Shown here piece after piece: positions 33,096 through 42,318 of a DNA stretch of 64,000 nucleotides (its first letter is position 1; every line of letters starts with the position of its first letter). The position numbers and the translations under genes are program-made. Source of the stretch: Alicyclobacillus sp. SP_1 (GTDB taxonomy: Bacteria > Bacillota > Bacilli > Alicyclobacillales > Alicyclobacillaceae); the NCBI RefSeq assembly GCF_024706985.1, contig NZ_JAMCCX010000008.1, positions 36,535 to 100,534 of the forward strand. Reading direction: 5' to 3'. The notes below the pieces were generated by a model. It did not search any database. It was not told the origin of the DNA and worked only from the letters and a program-made list of their open reading frames with translations.

Positions 33096-33977
33096 ATGAA
33101 GCTCGGCCACTGGTTGAATCGCGTGCAACAGGGGCGCCCGCTCGTCCACAACATCACAAATTTAGTCGTGATGAACACGGTTGCGAACACGCTACTCGCG
33201 GTCGGTGCCGCTCCAGTCATGGCGCATGCCGTGGAAGAGGTCGCGGACATGACGCGTATCTCTAAAGCGCTCTGTCTCAACATTGGCACCGTTGATGCAG
33301 ATGTTGTCACAGCCATGCGGCTCGCTGGCTGTGAGGCCAATCGCTGTGGAGTGCCAGTGGTGTTCGATCCGGTCGGGACCGGCGCGACTCCCTTTCGCAC
33401 AGACTCTGTCGAACGCTTGGTCGCTGAAGTACAGGTAGACATTTTGCGCGGCAATGCTGGCGAAATAGGGCAATTGGTTGGTTCTGGGGGTAGCGTGATC
33501 GGCGTGGATTCACACGGCACCAACGCAGACTTACCGGAAGCGATGCGACGATATGCGCTCGCGTTTGGAACGGTCTTGGTGGCAACGGGTGCGGTCGATA
33601 TTGTCACGGATGGGGAGACAATTTGGAAGCTGTACAATGGCCATCCCATGTTGGCGAGGGTCACGGGGATGGGTTGCGCGCTGACTGGGCTTGTCGGGGC
33701 GTTTGTCGGCGTGGTCAGCCGAGGAGGTCAAGCGAATTTTGAAACAGCGGGAAATTGGCGTGCCTCCCAGGCCATTTTACCGTCGAATTCGGCGGCTACC
33801 CTGCGGGTGTATGCGGAGGCCGCGATGGCCGCCATCACTTGTCTCAACGTGGCCGCAGAACTGGCCGCGGAACGTGCCGACGGACCCGGGTCGTTTTATA
33901 TCGCCTTGCTCGACGCACTCTATCAAATGACGCCTGCAACCATTGAGAGCCGACTGCGAAAGGAGCAGATGAAATGA
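33096..33977 (+). CDS. thiM: Hydroxyethylthiazole kinase
   Basis: Phosphorylates 4-methyl-5-(2-hydroxyethyl)thiazole for thiamine salvage. The family N-terminus (RPLVHNITNLVVMNTVAN) and the anion-hole/catalytic loop GMGCALTGLVGAF are clear, with LDP-like FDPVGTGAT. Length 293 is slightly long for ThiM. AGGAGGG ends directly before the ATG at 33090, so ATG 33096, 6 bases after it, is the better start. The stop overlaps thiE (ATGA). Confidence 0.95.
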   Translation: MKLGHWLNRVQQGRPLVHNITNLVVMNTVANTLLAVGAAPVMAHAVEEVADMTRISKALCLNIGTVDADVVTAMRLAGCEANRCGVPVVFDPVGTGATPFRTDSVERLVAEVQVDILRGNAGEIGQLVGSGGSVIGVDSHGTNADLPEAMRRYALAFGTVLVATGAVDIVTDGETIWKLYNGHPMLARVTGMGCALTGLVGAFVGVVSRGGQANFETAGNWRASQAILPSNSAATLRVYAEAAMAAITCLNVAAELAAERADGPGSFYIALLDALYQMTPATIESRLRKEQMK

Positions 33978-34696
33978 CGGACCATGGACGCCTGATATCT
34001 TCGCGTTCTTTGGCTGACCGATTGCGCGTTTACGTCGTGACGGATGGGCGCGAGGATGAGACCAGCTTGCTCGACGCAGTCGCGTCGGCGCTGGAAGGGG
34101 GCGCGACTACCGTGCAATTGCGTCAAAAAAATGCAGATGGTGGACGCCTCGTTGCGATTGGACGGGAAATTCGCAAAATCACCGCGCGCTTTGGAGCACT
34201 TTACGTCGTCAATGATCGCTTGGATGTAGCTCTGTTGACGGAGGCGGATGGATTGCACGTCGGTCAGACGGATATCTCCTGCCGCGATGCCCGGAGTCTT
34301 ATGCCGCATGGGATTCTCGGGGTTTCGGTCGGCACCGTCGAAGAGGCGCTGGCCGCCATCCGCGACGGTGCCGATTACCTGGGTGTGGGGGCCATCTTTC
34401 CAACCGCCACGAAGCAAGATGCGGACCTCTGTGGATTGGACGGACTGGCCGCGATTCGCGCCGCCGTGACGGCCGACACAGCCGGCTCGAAGAGTCGAGA
34501 GCGAACTGCACTCGTGGCCATTGGCGGAATTACGGTGGACAATGCGATTCAAGTCCGCGCGGCGGGAGCCGACGGAGTGGCGGTCGTCTCTGCTGTGATG
34601 GGCGCCCGTAGCGCGGCCGATGCAGCTCGAAGGCTCATCGAGATGATGCAGGAGTCTATCGGTGTAGGAAGTCTTTCGTCAGGAAATACGCAGTGA
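33974..34696 (+). CDS. thiE: Thiamine phosphate synthase
   Basis: Joins hydroxymethylpyrimidine diphosphate and thiazole phosphate to thiamine phosphate. Barrel motifs include GGATTVQLRQK, the phosphate/Mg loop VNDRLDVAL with DGLHVGQ, GVSVGTVEEAL, GVGAIFPTATK and VAIGGIT. A 240-residue protein with a slightly extended N-terminus. ATG 33974 overlaps the thiM stop. Its last 41 bases overlap the 3' end of the convergent Nudix gene. No TPP riboswitch is evident upstream of thiM. Confidence 0.95.
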   Translation: MTDHGRLISSRSLADRLRVYVVTDGREDETSLLDAVASALEGGATTVQLRQKNADGGRLVAIGREIRKITARFGALYVVNDRLDVALLTEADGLHVGQTDISCRDARSLMPHGILGVSVGTVEEALAAIRDGADYLGVGAIFPTATKQDADLCGLDGLAAIRAAVTADTAGSKSRERTALVAIGGITVDNAIQVRAAGADGVAVVSAVMGARSAADAARRLIEMMQESIGVGSLSSGNTQ

Positions 34697-35198
34697 CTGA
34701 GAAAATTTGAGGCACCTCTCCGCTCCGTATCATCGCCCCAAACTCGTGAAAAGGTATCAGGTGCACCTCAAGCTCCTCGGTACTGTCTAAATGTTGTTCT
34801 TCCGTGCACACTGCCCGCTGGAACAAGTAAGTGCGGGAGCGATTGTTGGAAGTGGCTGGATTCGGGTAAAACTCGCCGAGCAGTATCGGTGATTCGAGAG
34901 AACGGTAACCCGTCTCTTCCGCCACCTCACGAACAATGGCTTCCCTCGGGTCTTCTCCGGGCTCCATCATCCCTCCTGGAATTTCCAGAAGAAAGTCCCC
35001 AATCCCATGCCGATATTGTTTCACCAACACTATCTCGTCCTTTTCCGTCAACACGACGGCATTCACCCAATCGGTGTATTCCTGAATATACGAGTCAATC
35101 TCCATACCGCTTGGAAGTCGGCAGTGGTCTCTTCTTGTGCGAATGTACGGGGCGTTTTCCACGACGTATTGACTCGATAGCACGGTCCATTTTTTCAT
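34656..35198 (-). CDS. Nudix hydrolase, ADP-ribose pyrophosphatase type
   Basis: A 180-residue Nudix enzyme that probably splits ADP-ribose to AMP and ribose 5-phosphate. The Nudix box is complete (GGMMEPGEDPREAIVREVAEE, then TGY), preceded by the ADPRase-type beta strands VLTEKDEIVLVKQYRHG and followed by LGEFYPNPATSNNR, close to Bacillus NudF. AAAGGAGCC lies before the ATG. The 3' end overlaps thiE on the other strand. Confidence 0.9.
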   Translation of the reverse strand: MKKWTVLSSQYVVENAPYIRTRRDHCRLPSGMEIDSYIQEYTDWVNAVVLTEKDEIVLVKQYRHGIGDFLLEIPGGMMEPGEDPREAIVREVAEETGYRSLESPILLGEFYPNPATSNNRSRTYLFQRAVCTEEQHLDSTEELEVHLIPFHEFGAMIRSGEVPQIFSVTAYFLTKDFLHR

Positions 35199-35312
35199 CG
35201 CAAGGCTCCTTTAAGGTTCTCATCGTGACAAACTTTGCCGACGCCCGCCATTGCCCTTGCTGGGCGAAACAGGTCCTGTCCATAAGTTTATCACAGGACT
35301 TGTCGTCCTCAG

Positions 35313-35340
35313 TTGACGAATCTCTCTTATGTAGTAATAT
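35313..35340 (+). promoter_or_regulatory. Sigma-A promoter of the hydrogenase-4-like operon
   Basis: TTGACG (35313-35318), 16 bases, TAATAT (35335-35340). Directly downstream is an unusually AT-rich run with the palindrome ATATATTAATATAT near 35350-35364, a possible operator. It precedes an 8-codon reading frame and the hyfB-like gene. Confidence 0.6.
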
Positions 35341-35383
35341 AGCAATATAGATATATTAATATATTCATATTGAGGTGACTGCC

Positions 35384-35410
35384 ATGAAGTGCACCATCGC
35401 GTCTCCGTAA
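35384..35410 (+). CDS. Possible 8-codon leader peptide upstream of hyfB
   Basis: ATG AAG ... CCG TAA encodes MKCTIASP, preceded by a good SD (GAGGTGA, 5 bases before the ATG). It lies in the leader between the promoter and the hyfB-like gene. It is either a short upstream reading frame with a regulatory role or chance; no terminator hairpin follows it. Confidence 0.3.
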   Translation: MKCTIASP

Positions 35411-35472
35411 GGTGATCACGTTTCCTTCAATCGGTTCGTCCAGATGTGCTCAACAGAGTTGGGGGATTGAAA

Positions 35473-37554
35473 TTGTTTGCATCCGGAGCTCTTGGCGTCG
35501 ATGTTCTTTGCATGGCTGTTTTCTTACTGGCCTCACTGGTCGCGCTGTGTTGGCAAAAGGCAGTTTGGGTTGGTCATAGTGCCGGGATGCTGGCGTCGGC
35601 AGGACTTGCTGTTGCTGGTCTCTTCGGATTGCTCCAACCACAGTTGCATAAGACACAAGCGCAGCTCATGGTGCGCTCGAGTATCCATTCGTTCACGAGC
35701 ATCGTCTATCGAACGAATCCTCTTTCCGACTTCTTTCTCTTGCTCATCGGCTCCGTCGGACTGTTGGTCTCGCTATACGGAGTTGGCTACGTGCGAGAGT
35801 ATCGACAGGAGAAAGGAGCCGTTTCGGTTTCGTTATTGCTCGCGGGTGTGTTGGCGTTTTTGGCCAGTATGGCCTCGGTGGTCCTCGCTGGAGACGTGTT
35901 TACTTTTCTGGTTTCTTGGGAGTCCATGTCCATTTTGTCCTTTTTCCTCGTCATGTATGAGCACGAGCGCTCCGAAATACAGAGAGCAGGCTTCATCTAC
36001 GTGGTGATGACTCACTTAGGCACTGTTTTTCTCACCGTGGGCTTCTTTGTCATGGCGCATTACGCCCATAGTTACCAATTCTCTGAGTTTTCCAAGTTGG
36101 ACATGCCTACCACGGCAAAGAGCCTAGTGTTGTTGATGATGCTCGTAGGTTTTGGCACGAAAGCCGGGTTGATTCCCTTTCATATCTGGTTGCCGAGAGC
36201 TCACCCCGTAGCGCCCAGTCACGTCTCCGCACTGATGTCTGGAGTCATGATTAAAACGGCACTGTACGGTTTTTTAATGGTCGTCTTTTTATTCTTTGGG
36301 GTTGGCCAAATTCCGCTTTGGTGGGGGATGGTGGTCGCCGCAATCGGCGTGCCAAGCGCCGTGTTGGGAATTTTGTATGCTCTTCTCCAACATGAGCAAA
36401 AGCGGATGCTCGCTTACAGCAGCATCGAGAATATGGGGTTGTTGTTTATGGGAGTCGGCGTCTCCATGCTTCTCTTTTCGCTTCATCAACCAGACTTTGC
36501 AGCATTCGCTTTACTAGCCGTCTTGGTGCACAGTCTCAATCATGCGCTATTCAAGAGTTTGTCTTTTTTGTCGGCAGGCAGTGTCCTCGCGTCGACCCAT
36601 ACCCAGAACTTGAATCTGCTCGGAGGGCTGATGCGCAAAATGCCCTGGACGGCTGTCTTTGCACTGATTGCAGCTTTGTCCATTTCTTCCATGCCACCAC
36701 TCAATGGGTTTGTCGGAGAGTGGATGTTGTTTCAGTCGTTTGTGATGCTTGCTATTATCCGAGCTTCTCTATGGGTACACATCGTTGCAATCTTGCTGCT
36801 CTTCGCCCTCACTGGCACGGGCGCCTTGGTGGCCATGGCCTTTGTTCGCTCCTTCGGAATGACCTTTCTCGGCATGCCACGTAGTGAAGCTGTTACAAAC
36901 GCCAAAGAGGTGTCATGGACCATGCGCATTGGCATGGGAGCGCTGGCGCTGGCCTGCGTCCTCCTCGGAGTTTACCCATTTTGGCTGCTCAGGCTGCTGG
37001 AGCCGTCTATTCGCTTATTGACGTTGGTCGATCCGGTCGGTGTCTCACCAAGTATAGGCATGAACAACATCTCATGGTTGACCATGATACCTGCGCCGAT
37101 TCACAGTACCATCGGGAACTTTGAGCCACTGTCTATCGTGCTCGCGCTGCTTGTCATGGCTTTGCTGTCGCTTTGGTTGTTTCGCCGTTATGGGAACAGG
37201 GCCAGTGGCAAGAAGGCACGAACGGTCGGTCCGGTTTGGTCGGGCGGCATGACGGTCGATGGGCGCATGGCGTACACCGCGAGTGGCTACAGTAAGCCGG
37301 TTCGAATCGCTTTTCAACAGCTCTTCCGCACTTCGCGGCAACTTTCCGTGACGGAAGGAGACGAACATTTCCCCAAACGGCTGCTCTATGTGCATCGTAT
37401 CCCGCCGTTTGCGGAGACCTATCTGTATCGACCGCTGGTATCGGCACTGCTGGTGGCAGCCAATGTCATCCGCAAAGTCCAGAACGGGCAAGTACAAAGC
37501 TACATGGCCTACTTGTTTCTGACGCTACTGTTCGTTCTCTTTCTTGTGAGGTGA
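35473..37554 (+). CDS. hyfB: Hydrogenase-4 subunit B-like antiporter-type membrane subunit
   Basis: A large (about 693 residues) Mrp/NuoL-type proton-pumping subunit with some fourteen or more helices. The proton_antipo_M core is clear: VGFGTKAGLIPFHIWLPRAHP with its conserved lysine, PSHVSALMSGVMIKTALYGF, and HALFKSLSFLSAG. Towards the C-terminus a hydrophilic HyfB-like stretch (residues about 590-650) precedes a final helix. The frame is open from GTG 35446, but no SD supports it; GGGGGA 6 bases before TTG 35473 does. It heads a six-gene complex I-like operon, the next start lying 4 bases beyond its stop. Confidence 0.85.
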   Translation: MFASGALGVDVLCMAVFLLASLVALCWQKAVWVGHSAGMLASAGLAVAGLFGLLQPQLHKTQAQLMVRSSIHSFTSIVYRTNPLSDFFLLLIGSVGLLVSLYGVGYVREYRQEKGAVSVSLLLAGVLAFLASMASVVLAGDVFTFLVSWESMSILSFFLVMYEHERSEIQRAGFIYVVMTHLGTVFLTVGFFVMAHYAHSYQFSEFSKLDMPTTAKSLVLLMMLVGFGTKAGLIPFHIWLPRAHPVAPSHVSALMSGVMIKTALYGFLMVVFLFFGVGQIPLWWGMVVAAIGVPSAVLGILYALLQHEQKRMLAYSSIENMGLLFMGVGVSMLLFSLHQPDFAAFALLAVLVHSLNHALFKSLSFLSAGSVLASTHTQNLNLLGGLMRKMPWTAVFALIAALSISSMPPLNGFVGEWMLFQSFVMLAIIRASLWVHIVAILLLFALTGTGALVAMAFVRSFGMTFLGMPRSEAVTNAKEVSWTMRIGMGALALACVLLGVYPFWLLRLLEPSIRLLTLVDPVGVSPSIGMNNISWLTMIPAPIHSTIGNFEPLSIVLALLVMALLSLWLFRRYGNRASGKKARTVGPVWSGGMTVDGRMAYTASGYSKPVRIAFQQLFRTSRQLSVTEGDEHFPKRLLYVHRIPPFAETYLYRPLVSALLVAANVIRKVQNGQVQSYMAYLFLTLLFVLFLVR

Positions 37555-37558
37555 CTTT

Positions 37559-38503
37559 GTGATGATGACCGCATTCGTCAACGTATTACAAGTTCTACTG
37601 TTGTTGGTCTTTGCGCCAGCCTTGCAGGGAGTCATTAAGAAGTGCAAGTCTTGGCTGCAAGGACGAACAGGTCCATCCGTATGGCAACCTTATCGGGATG
37701 CATGGAAGTATTTGCATAAGGACGAAATCGTTTCGGAGCACGCGTCCCCAATTTTCCTTATCACTCCATACATCGTTTTTGCGGCTACAGCTACCGCGGT
37801 CACTTTGGTGCCCGTTTTCCTCGACAGTAGCTTACTGGCGAGTACCAGTACGCTACTACTGGCCGTCTACTTGTTGGGATTGGCCCGCTTTTTCACGGCT
37901 CTGTCCGGCATCGACACGGGCAGTTCTTTCGGGGCAATGGCATCGAGTCGAGATATGTTTGTGTCTCTGCCCGCTGAGCCAGCGCTGTTTCTGACCTTGC
38001 TGGCGCTCGTTCTCTCCGATCACACGCTGAACATTGTGACCGTGACGGCTCACACCATCTTGCACCCTGGGATTCTTTTGTCGCCCGTCTTTTATCTTGT
38101 TCTTTTGGCGTTCTTCTTAGTTCTATTGACAGAAACCGGGCGGTTGCCAGTGGACAATCCGGACACGCATCTGGAGTTGACCATGATTCATGAAGGAATG
38201 CTCTTGGAGTACTCAGGAAAACGGCTCGCGCTCATGATGTGGAGCGCGGAGCTAAAACAGATCTTTCTCTATACCCTGTTTATCGATTTGTGCGTGCCGT
38301 GGGGAATGGCCGATGACCGCGCCACACCGCTTCGCCTCTTACTTGGAGTGGCGTTGTTTTTCATCAAACTATTGTTCGTCGGCCTCGTCGTGGCGTTCGT
38401 GGAAATGTCCTACGCCAAAATTCGACTGTTCCGAGTTCCACGATTGTTGGCGGCTGCCATGACTCTTTCGCTAATCGCGATTGTCGCTCAGTATTTGCTG
38501 TGA
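37559..38503 (+). CDS. hyfC: Hydrogenase-4 subunit C-like / NuoH-type membrane anchor
   Basis: The NuoH/HyfC subunit that links the soluble catalytic arm to the membrane pump. Eight or so helices, with the family marks GRTGPSVWQPYRDAWKYLHK near the N-terminus and ETGRLPVDNPDTHLELTMIHE on the E-channel loop. Length 314 is typical of the hydrogenase-type (short) NuoH. GTG 37559 directly follows GAGGTGA, which also contains the hyfB stop. Confidence 0.9.
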   Translation: MMMTAFVNVLQVLLLLVFAPALQGVIKKCKSWLQGRTGPSVWQPYRDAWKYLHKDEIVSEHASPIFLITPYIVFAATATAVTLVPVFLDSSLLASTSTLLLAVYLLGLARFFTALSGIDTGSSFGAMASSRDMFVSLPAEPALFLTLLALVLSDHTLNIVTVTAHTILHPGILLSPVFYLVLLAFFLVLLTETGRLPVDNPDTHLELTMIHEGMLLEYSGKRLALMMWSAELKQIFLYTLFIDLCVPWGMADDRATPLRLLLGVALFFIKLLFVGLVVAFVEMSYAKIRLFRVPRLLAAAMTLSLIAIVAQYLL

Positions 38504-38521
38504 ATATCGAATGGGTCGAGT

Positions 38522-39196
38522 TTGCATTCATTCTTTGAGAGAGAAGCGTGTGCGGTGGTTTCCTTACAGGTACTTTCGGTTGGCTTGATGCTCACCACGA
38601 TTTCTTTGCTCTATTGGAAACGCATTGTGACTGCAATTCGCATTCTGGCACTCCAATCGTTTTTTCTCGGATTCATCGCTATCTGGATGGCTGCGAGGAC
38701 AGGAACCTCCGACTTGTACGTCATTGCCGCCTTGACCATTTTGGTGAAGGGTCTCGGAATTCCCTGGGTACTGAACTACACATTGAAGAAGATTGATATC
38801 CACCGTGAGACAGAGAAGCTCATTGGACGAGAGTTGTCCTTGTTGGCAGGGGGAGCACTGCTGGTGGTGGCTTATGTCACCACATCAAAGTTGAAAATCT
38901 CTGGAATGGATGTGCCGCATGGTGTGCTGGCCATTTCGATTGCCATGTTGCTCATTGGATTGCTCATGATGATGACGCACAAAAAAGCCATCATGCAAGG
39001 TATTGGATTAGTGGTCATGGAGAATGGTCTGTTCCTTGCGGCTCTGTTGTTGACATACGGAATGCCGTTTTTAGTGGATATCGGCGTATTTCTGGATATT
39101 TTTGTTGCAGTCATCTTGATCAGCATGCTGACTTATCGCATGGACCGAGTTTTTCAAAGCACGAATACGGACCATTTACGCCGATTGCGAGGGTGA
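38522..39196 (+). CDS. hyfE: Hydrogenase-4 subunit E-like membrane protein
   Basis: A 224-residue protein with about six or seven helices, similar to HyfE; the last part (GLVVMENGLFLAALLLTYGMP) matches the NuoK-like fold with the conserved glutamate in a helix. The start is uncertain: TTG 38522 has only a weak SD, and GTG 38555 after GAGAGAAG is also possible. Sits between hyfC and hyfF in the operon. Confidence 0.82.
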   Translation: MHSFFEREACAVVSLQVLSVGLMLTTISLLYWKRIVTAIRILALQSFFLGFIAIWMAARTGTSDLYVIAALTILVKGLGIPWVLNYTLKKIDIHRETEKLIGRELSLLAGGALLVVAYVTTSKLKISGMDVPHGVLAISIAMLLIGLLMMMTHKKAIMQGIGLVVMENGLFLAALLLTYGMPFLVDIGVFLDIFVAVILISMLTYRMDRVFQSTNTDHLRRLRG

Positions 39197-39202
39197 ATTC
39201 TA

Positions 39203-40693
39203 TTGAATCTCGTCGACTTATGGGTACCTAGTGTCGTACTGTTACCGATTGTTGTGGGTCTCACTTGTGTCTTTCTTCCCTGGCGTCGCGCCTTGGAGGT
39301 CGTGCATCTCGTAGGGGTGACGATGACGTGTGTTCTGCTGTTGTGGCTCGTAAGCCATGTTGTTCAGGCAGGAGCTATGACGACCGACCACCTCTTCTTC
39401 CACGTAGACGCTTTGAGTGCGGTTCTGCTGCTGATTTTGGCACTGGTCGGATGGACGGCAGGCCTCCACTCCATAGGTTACATTCGGCGCGAATGGTCCG
39501 AAAAGGCATTGAATATGCGTCAAATTCGTGCGTACTACGCGCTCTATCACGGATTTTTCGCGACGATGATCTTTGTTGTCGTCGTCAATAATCTCGGTTT
39601 GCTGTGGGTGGGTATGGAAGCCACCACAGTGGTATCTGCCTTTTTGGTCGCAATTTACCACAAAGCTGAGGCGATTGAAGCCACATGGAAATACTTGCTC
39701 CTTTGCAGTGCCGGAATTGCATTGGCTTTACTCGGGGTCATTCTTCTCTATGCCTCTTCGATTGTCCGCCTCGGCGTTCGCAGTCAAGGCTTGGATTGGA
39801 CCGTCTTGTCCAATCCGAATTTACACTTGCAACCGCAACTGGTGCTCTTGTCTTTCGCATTTATCTTAGTTGGGTTTGGCACCAAAGTGGGACTTGCACC
39901 GATGCACTTTTGGTTGCCAGATGCTCATAGCCAGGCACCGTCACCCATCAGTGCATTACTATCTGGCGCACTGCTCAATTGTGCCATGTTTGCGCTGATT
40001 CGCTTCGCGGTGGTCGCAGAAGATACGTTGTCGGGACATTGGGTTCAACATCTCTTGATCGGATTCGGGCTATTGTCCGTCTTCGTTGCGTTCCCATTTC
40101 TTCTGGTACAGCGAGACTTTAAACGAATGCTCGCTTTCTCGACGGTGGAACACATGGGGATTATTGCGGTTGCAATGGGCATTGGAGGTCCGCTTGGTTA
40201 TTCTGCTGCCCTGTTTCAGATGTTCAACCACTCGATGGGCAAATCCATGCTGTTCCTCGGGGCAGGGAATGTAGTTCAGCAGTATCGGACGAAGCAGATG
40301 GGGCGCATGGTCGGTGTGCTGCGGAGGATGCCGTTCACTGGAGTGGTGTTGCTCATCGGTCTGTTGACGGTGACGGGAGTGCCGCCTTTCAGCGTATTTA
40401 CAAGCGAATTCACGATTTTTGTAGCGGGCTTTCAAAACCGGGACATTCTGCCTACGATTGTGCTCATGGCTTTGATTGCACTCGTGTTTGCAGCCATGCT
40501 CTATCATTTGCTGCGCATGGTGTTTGGTGAGCATGAGCGCGTGAAATCGCCTGAACTTCCACTGAGCCGCTGGTCAACCTGGCCGCTTCTCTTGCCTATG
40601 GTGTTGGTCGTGACGATGGGCGTCTATGCTCCGCAATCGTTCTCGGAACTCATTCAACATGCATCAGATATTCTAGCGCGTATTCCCTCATAA
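39203..40693 (+). CDS. hyfF: Hydrogenase-4 subunit F-like antiporter-type membrane subunit
   Basis: Second NuoN/L/M-type proton-translocating subunit, 496 residues and about fourteen helices. Core motifs parallel HyfB: VGFGTKVGLAPMHFWLPDAHS, PSPISALLSGALLNC, and FKRMLAFSTVEHMG. TTG start 39203 has GAGGGTGA 6 bases upstream, formed by the end of hyfE. Two antiporter subunits (B and F) with no separate HyfD make this a reduced version of the E. coli hydrogenase-4 membrane arm. Confidence 0.88.
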   Translation: MNLVDLWVPSVVLLPIVVGLTCVFLPWRRALEVVHLVGVTMTCVLLLWLVSHVVQAGAMTTDHLFFHVDALSAVLLLILALVGWTAGLHSIGYIRREWSEKALNMRQIRAYYALYHGFFATMIFVVVVNNLGLLWVGMEATTVVSAFLVAIYHKAEAIEATWKYLLLCSAGIALALLGVILLYASSIVRLGVRSQGLDWTVLSNPNLHLQPQLVLLSFAFILVGFGTKVGLAPMHFWLPDAHSQAPSPISALLSGALLNCAMFALIRFAVVAEDTLSGHWVQHLLIGFGLLSVFVAFPFLLVQRDFKRMLAFSTVEHMGIIAVAMGIGGPLGYSAALFQMFNHSMGKSMLFLGAGNVVQQYRTKQMGRMVGVLRRMPFTGVVLLIGLLTVTGVPPFSVFTSEFTIFVAGFQNRDILPTIVLMALIALVFAAMLYHLLRMVFGEHERVKSPELPLSRWSTWPLLLPMVLVVTMGVYAPQSFSELIQHASDILARIPS

Positions 40694-40709
40694 AGGAGCA
40701 TGGGTAAGA

Positions 40710-42254
40710 ATGAACGCAGACAAGGGGTTTCGTGGCATTCGAACGGTGGAGTCTGAACCATACCAATTACCAGGTGCCGTAACTGATATTCTTCTTCAGG
40801 GAGGTCGATTCCTGAATGCAGTGGCGACGGACGAACGGCATCGGAAAGACGTCGTGGCGTTTGTGCTGAGGTACTTCTTTGCCACCGAATGTGGCGCTAC
40901 CGCCTCTTCTGCATACACCGCAGTCTCGGCGCGAATTCCAGCTGAACGTCCCTCGTATGCTTCCGTCACCTCCATCCTGCCAGCGGCAGCGTGGGCCGAA
41001 CGTGAATCGCACGATCTCTTTGGACTGGTACCCGTAGGTCACCCAGACCTTCGTCCGTTGGTTTTGCACGAACATTGGCCACAAGGAGTATATCCGCTGC
41101 GAAAGGACTATCCACTGGAGAGAAGACAAACCTACGTGGATGCCTCCTGGACCTATCCTAAGGTGGACGGCGAAGGTGTTTTCGAAGTGCCTGTTGGGCC
41201 CATTCATGCCGGCATCATTGAACCCGGTCATTTTCGTTTTCAGGTGATGGGTGATTCGGTCCTTCACCTCGAACCAAAATTGTTCTATACCCATCGCGGG
41301 CTGGAAAAACGTGTGGAAGGACTGGATGTATCATCTGGTTTGCCGTTTGCCGAGCAAGTTTGTGGCGTCTGTAGTGTCTCTCACGCCATCTCCTACGCAA
41401 CGGCTGCGGAAAGTCTCAGTGGTGTGACCATCCCCATTCGCGCCAGCTACTTGCGCGTTCTCGTGGCGGAACTTGAACGACTTTATAATCATGTGGGCGA
41501 TCTCGGCAATATCTGCGCCGGTATTGGCTATGCATACGGAAGTACAGCGGGATCCGCCCTGAAAGAGCAACTTCTGCGAGCCAATGCGGCCTTGACCGGA
41601 CACCGCTACCTGAAAGGGTCTGTCGCCTTGGGCGGGATGGCTGTCGATGTTACGGAGAGACAACTACTGGAACTCGAGCGAGCGCTCTCGCGGATAGAAC
41701 CGCGGGTCGAAGACTTAGTGCAGGCTGTTGTTACCGATGATGTTGTTCAAAATCGCTTTCGCAAGACAGGCGTGCTGTCGGTGCAAAACGCATTGAACTT
41801 GGGGGTTGTTGGACCCGCCGCCAGGGCCAGCGGACTCCCGCTCGACGTACGCCGTGACCAACCGTATTTGGCCTACGACGCGTTGCAGTTTGAGGTGCCT
41901 GTTCAGGCTGAGGGAGATGTCTTTGCACGCTATTGGCAGCGTTTGTTAGAGGCGCGACAGTCATTTTCGCTGATTCGCCAGGTATTGAACAGGCTTCCAG
42001 AGGGGCCCGTGAAGGAGCCAATTGAAGACTATCCAAAAGAATCCTATGCCGTTGGGGTGACCGAGTCGCCACGAGGAGAAAATTTTCATTTTCTGGCGAC
42101 CGATGAGGCGGGGCGCATCGCCAGATATCATGTGCGGTCTGCCACATATGCCAATTGGCCCGCCGTTGCAAAAGCCGTGCAAGGTAACATTGTTCCCGAC
42201 TTTCCGCTCATTAACAAGAGCTTTGAGCTCTGCTATGCGTGCTGTGACCGGTGA
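40710..42254 (+). CDS. hyfG: Hydrogenase-4-like large subunit, NuoC-NuoD (30 kDa + 49 kDa) fusion
   Basis: A 514-residue fusion of a NuoC-like domain (about 1-150; AAWAERESHDLFGL, LRKDYPL) and a [NiFe]-hydrogenase/NuoD-like domain. Both nickel-site cysteine pairs of true hydrogenases are present: C218-G-V-C221 (EQVCGVCSVSH) and C508-Y-A-C511 at the C-terminus. NuoD and the non-hydrogenase relatives lose these, so the site could bind Ni-Fe. The C-terminal motif is unusual in reading ELCYACCDR rather than DPCxxC. The protein ends three residues after the last pair, so no typical C-terminal processing peptide is seen; this is common in group 4 enzymes. An SD (AAAGGAG) precedes the ATG. Confidence 0.88.
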   Translation: MNADKGFRGIRTVESEPYQLPGAVTDILLQGGRFLNAVATDERHRKDVVAFVLRYFFATECGATASSAYTAVSARIPAERPSYASVTSILPAAAWAERESHDLFGLVPVGHPDLRPLVLHEHWPQGVYPLRKDYPLERRQTYVDASWTYPKVDGEGVFEVPVGPIHAGIIEPGHFRFQVMGDSVLHLEPKLFYTHRGLEKRVEGLDVSSGLPFAEQVCGVCSVSHAISYATAAESLSGVTIPIRASYLRVLVAELERLYNHVGDLGNICAGIGYAYGSTAGSALKEQLLRANAALTGHRYLKGSVALGGMAVDVTERQLLELERALSRIEPRVEDLVQAVVTDDVVQNRFRKTGVLSVQNALNLGVVGPAARASGLPLDVRRDQPYLAYDALQFEVPVQAEGDVFARYWQRLLEARQSFSLIRQVLNRLPEGPVKEPIEDYPKESYAVGVTESPRGENFHFLATDEAGRIARYHVRSATYANWPAVAKAVQGNIVPDFPLINKSFELCYACCDR

Positions 42255-42263
42255 TGGGGCTGG

Positions 42264-42299
42264 GTGAACAGTCCGTTACGTGTGAACAGTCCGTTACGT
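42264..42299 (+). repeat. Two perfect 18-bp tandem repeats before hyfI
   Basis: The unit GTGAACAGTCCGTTACGT occurs at 42264-42281 and 42282-42299 without a mismatch, in the short gap between the large- and small-subunit genes. It looks like a recent slippage duplication; the copies end just before the hyfI SD. Confidence 0.9.
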
Positions 42300-42318
42300 G
42301 TAAAGGAGGAGACCGAAG

